Shown piece after piece: positions 1 through 6,774 of a DNA stretch of 16,001 bases (positions are counted from its first letter, which is position 1; each line of letters begins with the position of its first letter). This stretch comes from Chloroflexota bacterium. Its GTDB lineage: Bacteria > Chloroflexota > Limnocylindria > Limnocylindrales > CSP1-4. Location: the NCBI GenBank assembly GCA_021790375.1, contig JAJYEB010000006.1:1-16001 (forward strand). The letters are read 5' to 3'. The notes beneath the pieces are model-generated. The model had not been told where the DNA came from, did not search any database, and was given only the letters and a program-made list of their open reading frames with translations. The position numbers were made by a program, and so were the translations under genes.

Positions 1-398
1 ACGCACGTGGAGGCCGACCCCAGGACCCGCCGCGCGGCGACCCCGCCGGCAAGCCCGACGTACGCGCGCATGCCCGTGCGCGACCCGGCGAAGCGGATCT
101 GCGATCCGGCCGGGAGGCGGTACACGGCGCCCGTCGGGAGGGGTCGACCGTCGTCCAGCTCGGCGCCGAGATCCGCACCGGCAAGCGCCACCGTGCAGGT
201 CTCGACCGCACGAAGCTGCGTTTCGCCCAGGGTCACCTCGACCGCGATCGCGTCCGGGGGAGCCTGGGCGAGCAGGTTGGCGACCGTGAGTCCCCACGGG
301 TCGCAGGCGCCGGACGGAGGTACCCCGAGGTGGGCGAGCCCCGGCCGGCCGCGGTCCTGGAGCGTGAGCAGGAGGCCGGGCGCGACGACTTCCAGCAC
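1..398 (-). CDS. pxpC: 5-oxoprolinase subunit PxpC, N-terminal part (cut by window edge)
   Basis: Partial gene: the first 132 codons are visible and the C-terminal part lies beyond the left edge. PxpC (biotin-dependent carboxyltransferase/KipA family) is one of three proteins that hydrolyse 5-oxoproline (pyroglutamate) to glutamate using ATP in the cytoplasm. The translated start contains the family signature LLLTLQDRGRPGLAHLGVPPS followed by GACDPWGLTVANLL, and later a segment reading FAGSRTGMRAYVGLAGGV, all typical of the KipA domain. The GTG start lies 3 nt after the TGA of pxpB, so translation is probably coupled. It is the third gene of a pxpA-pxpB-pxpC operon. The family assignment is firm. 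The exact start is inferred from this spacing and from where the conserved region begins. Confidence 0.9.
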   Translation of the reverse strand, partial: MLEVVAPGLLLTLQDRGRPGLAHLGVPPSGACDPWGLTVANLLAQAPPDAIAVEVTLGETQLRAVETCTVALAGADLGAELDDGRPLPTGAVYRLPAGSQIRFAGSRTGMRAYVGLAGGVAARRVLGSASTC

Positions 399-401
399 GG
401 C

Positions 402-1082
402 TCAGCGAGGCACGAACCGGACCCGGTCGCCGGGAGCCAGCAGCGCGGGATGCTCGCGCCGTACGTCCCACAGGAGCGCCTCGGTCCGTCCGATCAGGTG
501 CCACCCGCCGGGCGTCTCGAAGGGGTAGATGCCCGTCTGGCGGCCGGCGATCGCGACGCTGCCGGCCGGAACCCGGACGCGTGGCGTGGCGCGGCGGGGC
601 AGATCGAGCGGGGCCGGGACGACGCCGAGGTACGGGAAGCCGGGCACGAACCCCAGCACGAGCACGCGGTACTCGACGCCGGCGTGCAGCGCCACCACCT
701 GGTCCTCCGAGAGGCCCGTCCGCGCGGCCACCTCCGGCAGGTCCGGCCCCTCGATGCCGCCGTATCGCACGGAGATCTCGTGGAGGATGCCGCCGGCGGC
801 CGCCTCCGACCGGCGGGTCGCGTCCAGGACCTCCGCGAGGAGGCCCCGGAGTGCCTCCTCGGCGCACCGATCCGGGTCGAACGGGACCAGCACGCTCGCG
901 TGCCCGGGCACGGCCGTGTCGAGGCCCGGCACCGACGGGCGCCGGACCTCGAGTTCGGCCGCCGCGCGACGCGCCCACGCGTTGGCCCGGAGGTCGAGCT
1001 CATCGGAGAGGGTGACGATCAGGGCCGCGTCGCCCAGCCGGTCGATGCGCAGCGCGTGTCCCGCGGCGGGGGGATCATCCAC
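402..1082 (-). CDS. pxpB: 5-oxoprolinase subunit PxpB (KipI family)
   Basis: A 226-aa cytoplasmic protein of the KipI/PxpB family, the usual length. It works with PxpA and PxpC in ATP-dependent cleavage of 5-oxoproline to glutamate. Recognisable motifs are LGDAALIVTLSDELD near the N-terminus, PGLDTAVPGHASVLVPFDP around residues 52-72, and the highly conserved C-terminal half with VLGFVPGFPYLG, RVPAGSVAIAGRQTGIYPFE, TPGGWHLIGRT and LLAPGDRVRFVPR. The GTG start overlaps the end of pxpA by 8 nt, and pxpC begins 3 nt downstream, so the three genes are almost certainly one transcript. In Bacillus, KipI also inhibits a sporulation kinase. Here the complete pxpABC order argues for the metabolic role. 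Confidence 0.95.
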   Translation of the reverse strand: MDDPPAAGHALRIDRLGDAALIVTLSDELDLRANAWARRAAAELEVRRPSVPGLDTAVPGHASVLVPFDPDRCAEEALRGLLAEVLDATRRSEAAAGGILHEISVRYGGIEGPDLPEVAARTGLSEDQVVALHAGVEYRVLVLGFVPGFPYLGVVPAPLDLPRRATPRVRVPAGSVAIAGRQTGIYPFETPGGWHLIGRTEALLWDVRREHPALLAPGDRVRFVPR

Positions 1083-1839
1083 CGACGGCTCGGACCTCGA
1101 TGCCGGCCGCGGCGAGGGCTTGCCGGACCGCGGCGGCGATGGCGGGTGCCCCGGGCGTGTCCCCGTGGATGCAGATCGTGTCCGCCGGGACGATGACCGT
1201 GGACCCGTCCGCTGCGGTCACCCGTCCATCGCGCGCGAGCGCGACCGCCTGGGCCGCAGCGGAGTCCGGGTCGTCGTTCAGCGCACCGGGCAGGTCGCGC
1301 GGGCGGAGGTGCCCGCCGGCCTCGTACACACGGTCGGCGAACCCCTCCACCAGCGAGTGCAGGCCCAGGCCGGCTGCCGCGGCGAGGACGGCCGAGCCCG
1401 GCGGCCCCACGATCCGGAGCCCCGGGTCGAGGCGGGCCACGGCGGTCGCGAACGCCCTCGCGGCTGCCGCGTCGGCGGCCACGTGGTGGTAGAGCGCGCC
1501 GTGGGCCTTCACGTGCGCCAGGCGGCCGCCCTCCGCGCGGACCATCCCGGCGAGCGCGGCCACCTGGTAGAGGACGGCCGCCTCGAGCTCGTCCGGCGCC
1601 ATCGACATCGCGCGTCGCCCGAACCCCACCAGGTCCGGGAACCCGGGGTGCGCGCCGATCGACAGGCCCTCGTCGAGCGCGAGCCGCACCGTCCGCCGGA
1701 TCGTGAGTGGATCGCCGGCGTGGAACCCGCAGGCGACGTTGACGGACGTGAGGTGCGGCATGAGGGCCGCGTCGGCGCCCATCTGCCAGGGGCCCAGGCT
1801 CTCCCCCACGTCGGCGTTCAGGTCGATCCGGGTGGCCAC
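1075..1839 (-). CDS. pxpA: 5-oxoprolinase subunit PxpA (LamB/YcsF family)
   Basis: A 254-aa protein of the LamB/YcsF family, catalytic partner of PxpB and PxpC in converting 5-oxoproline to glutamate. The motifs are IDLNADVGESLGPW at residues 4-17, then SVNVACGFHAGDP, GAHPGFPDLVGFGRR, HVKAHGALYHH, EGFADRVYEAGGHLRPR and ICIHGDTPGAP, covering the whole domain. I chose the GTG at 1839 because homologues begin directly at the IDLNADVGES block. The open frame extends further upstream to 1953, but that part shows no conserved sequence. There is no Shine-Dalgarno sequence; instead TACGAT lies 6 nt upstream (1846-1851), so the mRNA may be leaderless. It is the first gene of the pxpABC operon, 123 nt downstream of the oxidoreductase gene. 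Confidence 0.94.
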   Translation of the reverse strand: MATRIDLNADVGESLGPWQMGADAALMPHLTSVNVACGFHAGDPLTIRRTVRLALDEGLSIGAHPGFPDLVGFGRRAMSMAPDELEAAVLYQVAALAGMVRAEGGRLAHVKAHGALYHHVAADAAAARAFATAVARLDPGLRIVGPPGSAVLAAAAGLGLHSLVEGFADRVYEAGGHLRPRDLPGALNDDPDSAAAQAVALARDGRVTAADGSTVIVPADTICIHGDTPGAPAIAAAVRQALAAAGIEVRAVGG

Positions 1840-1845
1840 GGGGTC

Positions 1846-1851
1846 ATCGTA
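1846..1851 (-). promoter_or_regulatory. Candidate leaderless -10 box (TACGAT) for pxpABC
   Basis: On the minus strand TACGAT is followed by six bases (GACCCC) and then the GTG of pxpA. The TANNNT-N6-start pattern is known for leaderless transcripts in Actinobacteria and Deinococcus. No Shine-Dalgarno sequence and no good -35 box are visible. This is an inference from spacing. The rest of the 123-nt gap (1840-1962) shows no other clear signal. Confidence 0.4.
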
Positions 1852-1962
1852 CGCGACGCGCGGCACCGGGTCGCGGGCGCCACCGATTGCGTCCGCGTGC
1901 GGGTTGGCGGCGCGAACTTGGCAACGCGCACGGCCGCGCGCCTGCCCGGCCACCCTCGACCG

Positions 1963-2991
1963 TCAGGCCCGATCGGTGCCCCGCGTTTCGAACGGGTAGC
2001 GGAGGCCGGTCTGCCGCCGGATCTCGTCCAGCGTCTCCATGATCGCGACCGACTCGTCGAGCGGCATCGTGGGACTCTCGAGGAGCCCCGCGCGCAGACA
2101 GCGGCCGACCTCGACCGCCTCGTGATTCCATCCGTGGCCGGGATCGCTCGCCCGGATCTCCTCGACCACCTCGGCACCCGGGTTGGTGCCTCGCACCAGG
2201 CGCACCGACGAGGGATCGAAGAGGGGACCGGACAGCTCGAGCCGCCCCCGGCTTCCCGCCACCACCGCGCCGCCCGGCGTGTCCACCTCCAGGGTGGTGT
2301 TCAGCACGGCCTGGGCGCCGCTCGCGTAGCGCAGGATCACCGAGGTCTGCGCGTCGACGGCTGTGGCGGTCGGGGTCGCCACGGCGGTCACCGACTGCGG
2401 GGTGCCGAGCACGAACGACGCGAAGGAGACCGGGTAGACGCCCAGGTCGAGCAGCGCCCCGCCGCCCAGCCCGGGCGCGAACAGCCGGCTCTCCGGGTCG
2501 GGATGCATCCGGATGCCCAGGTCCGCATGGACCGTCCGGACTTCGCCCAGGATCCCGCTGTCGAGGATCTCGCGGACGCGGGCCATGCCCGGCAGGAAGC
2601 GGGTCCACATCGCCTCCATCAGGAACCGCCCGTGGCCACGGGCGCTGGCCACGAGTTCCCGGGCTTCCGCCGCGGTGACGGTGAAGGGCTTCTCGCACAG
2701 CACCGCCCTGCCGGCCTCCAGGGCCGCCAGTGCCCAGGCGTGGTGAGCCGGGTGTGGCAGCGCCACGTACACCACGTCGACCGCGGGATCCTCCACCAGC
2801 GCCCGGTAACCGGTGTGGCGCGCCGGGATGCGGAAACGCTCCGCGAAGGCATCCGCCGCCTCGCCGCGCCTTGACCCCACCGCGTGCAGCTCCGCATCCG
2901 GCACCCGGGCCAGGTCCGTCGCGAACTTGGCCGCGATCACGCCGGTGCCGAGGATCCCCCAGCGAATCGGTCGGCGCGCAGGTGCGGGCAT
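1963..2991 (-). CDS. Gfo/Idh/MocA family NAD(P)-dependent oxidoreductase
   Basis: A 342-aa dehydrogenase of the Gfo/Idh/MocA family, typical in length. The N-terminal Rossmann fold shows WGILGTGVIAAKFATDL (residues 11-27) with the GxGxxA dinucleotide-binding signature. The family motif EKP is at residues 100-102 (AVLCEKPFTVTAAEA), and the C-terminal domain carries GLGGGALLDLGVYPVSFA, which is common in dihydrodiol-dehydrogenase-like members. Such enzymes oxidise or reduce sugars, inositols or related polyols; the substrate cannot be named from sequence. The ATG is preceded by GAGGAGAAGCC, and the gene starts 9 nt after the stop of the radical SAM gene, so the two are likely cotranscribed. No metabolic link to 5-oxoproline degradation is obvious. 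Confidence 0.92.
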   Translation of the reverse strand: MPAPARRPIRWGILGTGVIAAKFATDLARVPDAELHAVGSRRGEAADAFAERFRIPARHTGYRALVEDPAVDVVYVALPHPAHHAWALAALEAGRAVLCEKPFTVTAAEARELVASARGHGRFLMEAMWTRFLPGMARVREILDSGILGEVRTVHADLGIRMHPDPESRLFAPGLGGGALLDLGVYPVSFASFVLGTPQSVTAVATPTATAVDAQTSVILRYASGAQAVLNTTLEVDTPGGAVVAGSRGRLELSGPLFDPSSVRLVRGTNPGAEVVEEIRASDPGHGWNHEAVEVGRCLRAGLLESPTMPLDESVAIMETLDEIRRQTGLRYPFETRGTDRA

Positions 2992-3000
2992 GGCTTCTCC

Positions 3001-4239
3001 TCAGGCGCGATCGGGATGGGCCGGTTCGGCGGCGAAGGCGGCGATCCGCACCGGGAGCCGCCGCGAGCCCCACCGGCCGGCGGGCCCGGCGAACACGCCG
3101 GGGATCTGCACGCCGCATGCGCGGCAGCGGCCGTCGTCGCTCAGGCGGTACGCGCCGATCTCGTACCAGTCCCGCTCGACGAGGAGCGCGCCGCAGGCGT
3201 GGCACCTGGTCGACTGCCCGTTCCGGTCCTGCACGTTGCCGGTGTACGCGTAGCGGATCCCGTTGGCCATGGCGATGCCGCGCGCCCGCGCCAGGGTCGT
3301 CGGCGGCGTGGGCGGCGCGTCGAGCAGCCTGTAGTCGGGATGGAAGGCGCTGAAGTGGAGCGGCACCTCCGGCCCGAGCTCGTCGACCACCCAGCGGGTG
3401 AGCCGATCGATCTCCTCGTCCGAATCGTTGTACCCGGGGATCAGCAGGGTCGTGATCTCCACCCACACGCGGGTCTGGTGCACGAGGTAGCGCAGCGTGT
3501 CGAGCACGGGCTCGAGCCTGCCGGCGCAGAGGTCCGCATAGAAGGACTCCGTGAAGCCCTTGAGATCCACGTTGGCGGCGTCGATGTGCCGATAGAAGTC
3601 CGCCCGGGGGGCCGGGTTCATGTACCCGGCGGTCACCGCCACGGACCTGATCCCGAGGGCGTGGCAGGCATCGGCCACGTCCATGGCGTACTCGGCGAAT
3701 ATGACGGGGTCGTTGTAGGTGAAGGCGACGGAGGCGCAGCCAAGCCGCCGGGCGGCCCGGGCGATGGCCTCCGGGGCGGCGGCATCGGCGAGCGTGTCGA
3801 TCTCGCGTGACTTCGAGATGTCCCAGTTCTGGCAGAACCGGCAGGCCAGGTTGCAGCCGGCCGTGCCGAACGAGAGCACCGCGGATCCCGGAAGGAAGTG
3901 GTTCAGCGGCTTCTTCTCGATCGGATCGACGCAGAACCCCGACGAGCGCCCGTAGCTGGTCAGGACGATCGCGTCGTCATGCCGGGCGCGGACGAAGCAC
4001 AGGCCGCGCTGGCCCTCGTGCAGCCGGCACTCACGCGGACAGAGGTCGCACTGCACCCGGCCGTCGTCCAGGCGGTGCCAGTACGTGGTGGGGACCGTGA
4101 AGGGATCCACGGCCGAATCGTAGGCCCGCGCCGCCAGGGGCGGGGGTCGCCCGGTCAGGAGGCGCCTGCCGATCGTGCCGGCGGGAGTCGCGCGCAGGGA
4201 CGCCGCGACGTCGCGCCAGTGGGGACCTACGGCTGGCAT
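3001..4239 (-). CDS. amrS: AmrS-type radical SAM enzyme (AmmeMemoRadiSam system)
   Basis: A 412-aa radical SAM protein resembling the AmmeMemoRadiSam enzyme AmrS, a pyruvate-formate-lyase-activase-like protein of unsettled substrate. The 4Fe-4S/SAM motif CNLACRFC (CxxxCxxC) is at residues 129-136, within the family signature GTAGCNLACRFCQNWDISKS. An N-terminal Cys cluster (CDLCPREC, then GLCFVRA) and a C-terminal zinc-ribbon pair (CHACG ... CRACG) ending in PGVFAGPAGRWGSRRLPVRI are also family traits. The start is uncertain: ATG at 4239 lies inside the end of the upstream gene, while GTG at 4110 would give 369 aa and remove an N-terminal extension without visible conservation. The usual AMMECR1 and Memo partners are absent from this window. 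Family call is strong; start call is moderate. Confidence 0.88.
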   Translation of the reverse strand: MPAVGPHWRDVAASLRATPAGTIGRRLLTGRPPPLAARAYDSAVDPFTVPTTYWHRLDDGRVQCDLCPRECRLHEGQRGLCFVRARHDDAIVLTSYGRSSGFCVDPIEKKPLNHFLPGSAVLSFGTAGCNLACRFCQNWDISKSREIDTLADAAAPEAIARAARRLGCASVAFTYNDPVIFAEYAMDVADACHALGIRSVAVTAGYMNPAPRADFYRHIDAANVDLKGFTESFYADLCAGRLEPVLDTLRYLVHQTRVWVEITTLLIPGYNDSDEEIDRLTRWVVDELGPEVPLHFSAFHPDYRLLDAPPTPPTTLARARGIAMANGIRYAYTGNVQDRNGQSTRCHACGALLVERDWYEIGAYRLSDDGRCRACGVQIPGVFAGPAGRWGSRRLPVRIAAFAAEPAHPDRA

Positions 4240-4457
4240 CCCTCGTCGATCCACCGCCGAAACAGCTGGACCCGCTCGGCCGGCCAGGCGCCGTCACAGG
4301 GCATCTCCCCGTTCTCCGTGGCGGTGAGGATCTGGTCCGCGTTGGCCTTGACGTCGTCATACGCCCAGAGATCGAAGAGGAAGGTCATTGCCGACCGGTC
4401 GCGGTCGCGGAAGAGGGGCTTGATGTCGGTCGCGAAACCCGGCGCCGGAGTCTGCAT
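4227..4457 (-). CDS. Small conserved hypothetical protein, haem-less cytochrome-c-like
   Basis: A 76-aa protein starting MQTPAPGFATDIKPLF. I do not know a named function. The layout DIKPLFR near the N-terminus, then ADQILTATENGEMPCDG, and finally ERVQLFRRWIDEGCQP mimics the planctomycete cytochrome c domain (DIxPIL ... PMPP ... IxxWIDxGA), but the CxxCH haem motif between the two ends is missing, replaced by DRSAMTFLFDLWAYDDV. It has only two Cys (in MPCDG and EGC) and no signal peptide, so it is probably cytoplasmic. The ATG at 4457 has an AGGGGGA element upstream; an in-frame extension to 4616 is Arg-rich, unconserved-looking and rejected. Its end overlaps the AmrS start by 13 nt, suggesting coupled translation. 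Confidence 0.75.
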   Translation of the reverse strand: MQTPAPGFATDIKPLFRDRDRSAMTFLFDLWAYDDVKANADQILTATENGEMPCDGAWPAERVQLFRRWIDEGCQP

Positions 4458-4499
4458 CTGGATCGGTCCCCCTGGTGGTGAAGCAGCGGATGTCACATT

Positions 4500-4533
4500 A
4501 CGCCACCGGCGTGAGGCTGCTCGGCGGTGGCGT
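4500..4533. repeat. Inverted repeat in the divergent intergenic region
   Basis: ACGCCACCG (4500-4508) and CGGTGGCGT (4525-4533) form a perfect 9-bp inverted repeat with a 16-nt loop. It lies in the 219-nt gap (4458-4676) between the divergent minus-strand hypothetical gene and the ice-binding protein gene. No U-tract follows on either strand, so an operator or leader structure is likelier than a terminator. A second, 14-bp GC palindrome (CCGGCCCGGGCCGG) occupies 4559-4572. Function is unknown. Confidence 0.35.
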
Positions 4534-4676
4534 CTGGCGGGATTCCATCCTCGCGCGCCCGGCCCGGGCCGGTGAAGACTGCCGGAAGCACGAGGAATGG
4601 AGGCCGTCGAAGGCAACCCTCACTCTCACGTGCCGGATGCAGCGGACCGCAGAGTGCCTTCGAGGGAGAGGGCAAC

Positions 4677-5738
4677 ATGAGGACCCGGTTTCACGAAGTC
4701 AGGCTGCTGCTCGCGCCTGCCATCGCCGTGACCCTCGCGCTCGGCCTGTTCGCCGCCGGTGGAACGGCCAACGCCGCCGGTCCCGCGCCGGTCGGGCTGG
4801 GCACGGTTGCGCCGTTCGCCGTCCTGGCGGGAACCCCGGCGGTGACCAACAGCGGGCCCACCACCATCAGCGGCGATGTCGGGATCTCCCCGGCGGCCGC
4901 CGTCACGGGCTTCCCGCCCGGCACCGTGACCGGGACGATCCACGCCGCCGACGCGGTCGCCCTGCAGGCCCAGAGCGACCTCGGCATCGCCTACACCGAC
5001 GCCGCCGGGCGCACTCCGGCCACCGTCCTCGCCGGCGGAACCCTCGGCGGGAAGACGCTCGTCTCGGGCGTCTACAGCGCCGGCGGCGCCACGCTCGGCC
5101 TCACCGGGACGCTCACGCTCGACGGGCAGGGCGACCCGAACGCGGTCTGGATCTTCCAGGCCACCTCGGACCTGGTCACGGCCTCCTCGAGCGCGGTCCG
5201 CTTCATCAACGGCGCCCAGCCATGCAACGTCTTCTGGCAGGTGACGAGCTCGGCCACGCTCGGCTCGGGTTCCACTTTCGCCGGAAGCATCCTGGCCCTC
5301 ACCTCGATCACCCTCGCCAGCGGCGTCACGCTCAACGGGCGGGCCCTGGCCCGCAACGGCGCGGTGACCCTGATCGACGACGCCATCACCGGCGCGACCT
5401 GCTCGGCTGCCATCGCGACGTCGTCACCGTCCGCCAGCCCGAGCGCGAGTCCGACGGCATCGGCGGGCGCCAGCGCCACGCCGTCCCCGAGCTCGAGTCC
5501 GCCGGCATCGGCCACCCCGGCCGCCAGCGCCACGCCCGGCGCGACCCCGACCGCCCGGCCGGCATCCTCGCCGACGGCCGCCCCGAGCCTTCCGCCCACC
5601 GCCACGTCGGCACCGACCGACGGTCCCGGGTCCGGGCCGACGCCGGGCGTCCTCGCCGGGCTCATCCTCCTCGCCGTCGTCGCCCTCCTCGTCAGCCGAC
5701 GATCGCTCCGGGCGATCCGCAACGGTGCCGACCGATGA
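4677..5738 (+). CDS. Secreted, membrane-anchored DUF3494 ice-binding protein
   Basis: A 353-aa protein. Residues 1-34 are a signal peptide (Arg-rich start, hydrophobic core, then GGTANAA). Residues about 37-240 are a DUF3494 ice-binding (antifreeze beta-solenoid) domain, recognised from LGTVAPFAVLAGTPAVTNSG, ISGDVGISPAAAVTGFPPG, TIHAADAVALQAQSDL, PCNVFWQVTSSATLGSGSTF and ILALTSITLASGVTLNGRALA. Residues 242-322 form a low-complexity Ser/Pro/Ala/Thr stalk. Residues 324-341 are a transmembrane segment followed by a basic tail (RRSLRAIR), with no LPxTG sorting signal. Such domains bind ice and inhibit recrystallisation or hold cells at ice. The ATG is preceded by GGGAGAGGGCAAC, a clear ribosome site; the longer frame upstream is non-conserved. 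It overlaps the next small gene by ATGA. Confidence 0.93.
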   Translation: MRTRFHEVRLLLAPAIAVTLALGLFAAGGTANAAGPAPVGLGTVAPFAVLAGTPAVTNSGPTTISGDVGISPAAAVTGFPPGTVTGTIHAADAVALQAQSDLGIAYTDAAGRTPATVLAGGTLGGKTLVSGVYSAGGATLGLTGTLTLDGQGDPNAVWIFQATSDLVTASSSAVRFINGAQPCNVFWQVTSSATLGSGSTFAGSILALTSITLASGVTLNGRALARNGAVTLIDDAITGATCSAAIATSSPSASPSASPTASAGASATPSPSSSPPASATPAASATPGATPTARPASSPTAAPSLPPTATSAPTDGPGSGPTPGVLAGLILLAVVALLVSRRSLRAIRNGADR

Positions 5739-5851
5739 TGCGGCTGATGCTCGCCGTCACCGCGACGGTGCTGCTGCTGGTCCTGCTGATCCCCGTGGTC
5801 ACGCTGGTCGGCGCGTTCCTCGGATTCATGGTGGCGGCCGGCCTGGCATGA
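5735..5851 (+). CDS. 38-aa hydrophobic membrane peptide coupled to the ice-binding gene
   Basis: A tiny open frame that begins with ATGA overlapping the stop of the ice-binding protein gene and has two consecutive ATG codons. The product has almost no charge beyond one Arg (MMRLM start) and forms one long hydrophobic helix from residue 5 to 36, with a Pro in the middle and small residues at the end. Because there is no independent ribosome binding site, its translation would rely on termination-reinitiation from the upstream gene. I recognise no family. It could assist export or anchoring of the ice-binding protein. It could also be spurious, although the exact ATGA overlap and clean membrane-type composition favour a real gene. 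Confidence 0.55.
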   Translation: MMRLMLAVTATVLLLVLLIPVVTLVGAFLGFMVAAGLA

Positions 5852-5873
5852 CCACGGCCGGAAGGAGCTGGTC

Positions 5874-6053
5874 GTGACGACCATAGACGCGCGCGAGCGT
5901 GGTGGAGATCTGGCCGGCAGCACGGGGATCCCGAACGAACGGCGGGCGCACCGTCGAGACGACCTCGAGATGCTCGGTCTCCTCCTGGGGATCCTTCTCG
6001 TCCTCCTGGTCCTCGCGCTGACCATCGGTGTGGGGCAGGTCTATCTCACGTGA
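5874..6053 (+). CDS. 59-aa single-pass membrane protein, unknown function
   Basis: The frame starts at GTG and is preceded by GAAGGAGCTGGTC, a strong Shine-Dalgarno sequence at good spacing. The translation starts VTTIDARERGGDLAGSTGIP, continues with a charged stretch containing NERRAHRRDDLE, and then has a single transmembrane helix (about residues 35-54, LGLLLGILLVLLVLALTIGV) ending in GQVYLT. The short charged N-terminus with a C-terminal membrane helix suggests a tail-anchored or type II small membrane protein. It lies 22 nt after the 38-aa peptide and is probably in the same operon as the ice-binding protein. No family is recognised. Confidence 0.65.
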   Translation: MTTIDARERGGDLAGSTGIPNERRAHRRDDLEMLGLLLGILLVLLVLALTIGVGQVYLT

Positions 6054-6125
6054 CGGGCGCCTTGGGGCCCGACGCAGGGCGGCAGCCCGGCATGCGATGC
6101 AGCACGCCAGCAAGGAGCACCAACC

Positions 6126-6326
6126 ATGCGCGAGTTCGACGAATCGCCGGCATGTCCGGCCTGCGGCGCGGTGATGCTGGTCGGCCGCTTCTGCCGCGAG
6201 CAGCACCCCGACCCGTCCGACCTCGACACCACGGGCCAGCGGGGCGAGCTGCCCCCGCATCTCCACCTGCAGTGCCCGGCCTGCGGCTACCAGGACCTCA
6301 TGGCCACGAAGATCCCCGTGGAGTGA
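6126..6326 (+). CDS. 66-aa double-CPxC zinc-ribbon protein
   Basis: A small soluble protein with two identical CPAC knuckles at residues 10-13 and 50-53, spaced 36 residues apart, as in a four-Cys zinc ribbon. Additional potential ligands are C23, H27, H45 and H47. The central segment is acidic (DPSDLD). The ATG follows AAGGAGCACCAACC, a convincing ribosome site. It is the last gene of the plus-strand ice-binding cluster, 72 nt downstream of the 59-aa membrane protein, and ends 16 nt from the convergent NTF2-like gene. The fold is a reasonable guess; the partner or nucleic acid target is unknown. Confidence 0.72.
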   Translation: MREFDESPACPACGAVMLVGRFCREQHPDPSDLDTTGQRGELPPHLHLQCPACGYQDLMATKIPVE

Positions 6327-6342
6327 CCCTCGGCCCGGCCGG

Positions 6343-6774
6343 TCAGGCCTGGCTCAGCCCTACGTGTCGCAGGCCGATGCGCCAGCGGTCGCCCTCGCGC
6401 CGCCAGACGTCCGTGAAGCGGAGGGTCGTGGTCGAGGCGTTGAGTCCGGCCGGCACCTCGTGCTCACGGCAGCGCGACTGCACCAGCGCGAGGTCGTCGA
6501 TGACGCGAATCCGGAAGTCGTCGTACTCGAACTGGTCGAGTGTTGAGGGCACCGCAACACGCTCGAGCCAGGCCAGGCGACCCAGGGGCGCCTCGGGGGA
6601 ACCTGCGGTGACGCTGGTGAAGTCGCTGGTCATGCATGCCCCGGCGGCGGTCCCGTCGCCCCGCCGGACCGCGTCCGTCCAGCGCAGTTCCGCCTCGATC
6701 AGCGCATGGGCCGCGTCCCGGTCGGCCGCGGTGCGGCCGCCCTCTGCCGGGATTACAGGTACCGGCCCTACCAT
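6343..6774 (-). CDS. NTF2-like / DUF4440 family protein
   Basis: A 143-aa protein with the SnoaL/DUF4440 NTF2-like pattern: an N-terminal helix with ALIEAELRWTDAVRRGDGTAAGACM, then SDFTSVTAG, and strands reading DDFRIRVIDDLALVQSRC and TLRFTDVWRREGDRWRIGLRHV. The final FTDVWRREGDRWRI strand pair is typical of DUF4440. These folds bind small ligands or act as isomerases or hydrolases, but no catalytic residue can be assigned. The ATG lies inside the last codons of the 68-aa membrane protein gene (7-nt overlap), so both are translated together. It is the last gene of the minus-strand stress block. Confidence 0.85.
   Translation of the reverse strand: MVGPVPVIPAEGGRTAADRDAAHALIEAELRWTDAVRRGDGTAAGACMTSDFTSVTAGSPEAPLGRLAWLERVAVPSTLDQFEYDDFRIRVIDDLALVQSRCREHEVPAGLNASTTTLRFTDVWRREGDRWRIGLRHVGLSQA

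Noticed and set aside
529..2874. 781-aa plus-strand open frame
   Set aside because: It lies opposite pxpB, pxpA and the oxidoreductase gene, which have clear family motifs; the product is Arg/Ala/Gly-rich without domains.
4559..4572. 14-bp palindrome CCGGCCCGGGCCGG as an operator
   Set aside because: Made only of G and C in a very GC-rich genome and without a second copy, so it is not persuasive on its own.
5402..5640. Repeat-rich DNA that could be a microsatellite or CRISPR-like array
   Set aside because: It encodes the Ser/Pro/Ala/Thr stalk of the ice-binding protein in frame; units are irregular and there are no spacers.
5072..6025. 317-aa minus-strand open frame
   Set aside because: Opposite the ice-binding protein and the small membrane genes; the Ala/Val/Gly repeats simply mirror the Ser/Pro/Ala stalk.
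6055..6070. GGGCGCC/GGGGCCC hairpin after the 59-aa gene as a terminator
   Set aside because: It has a mismatch and would leave only a two-base loop, with no U-tract.
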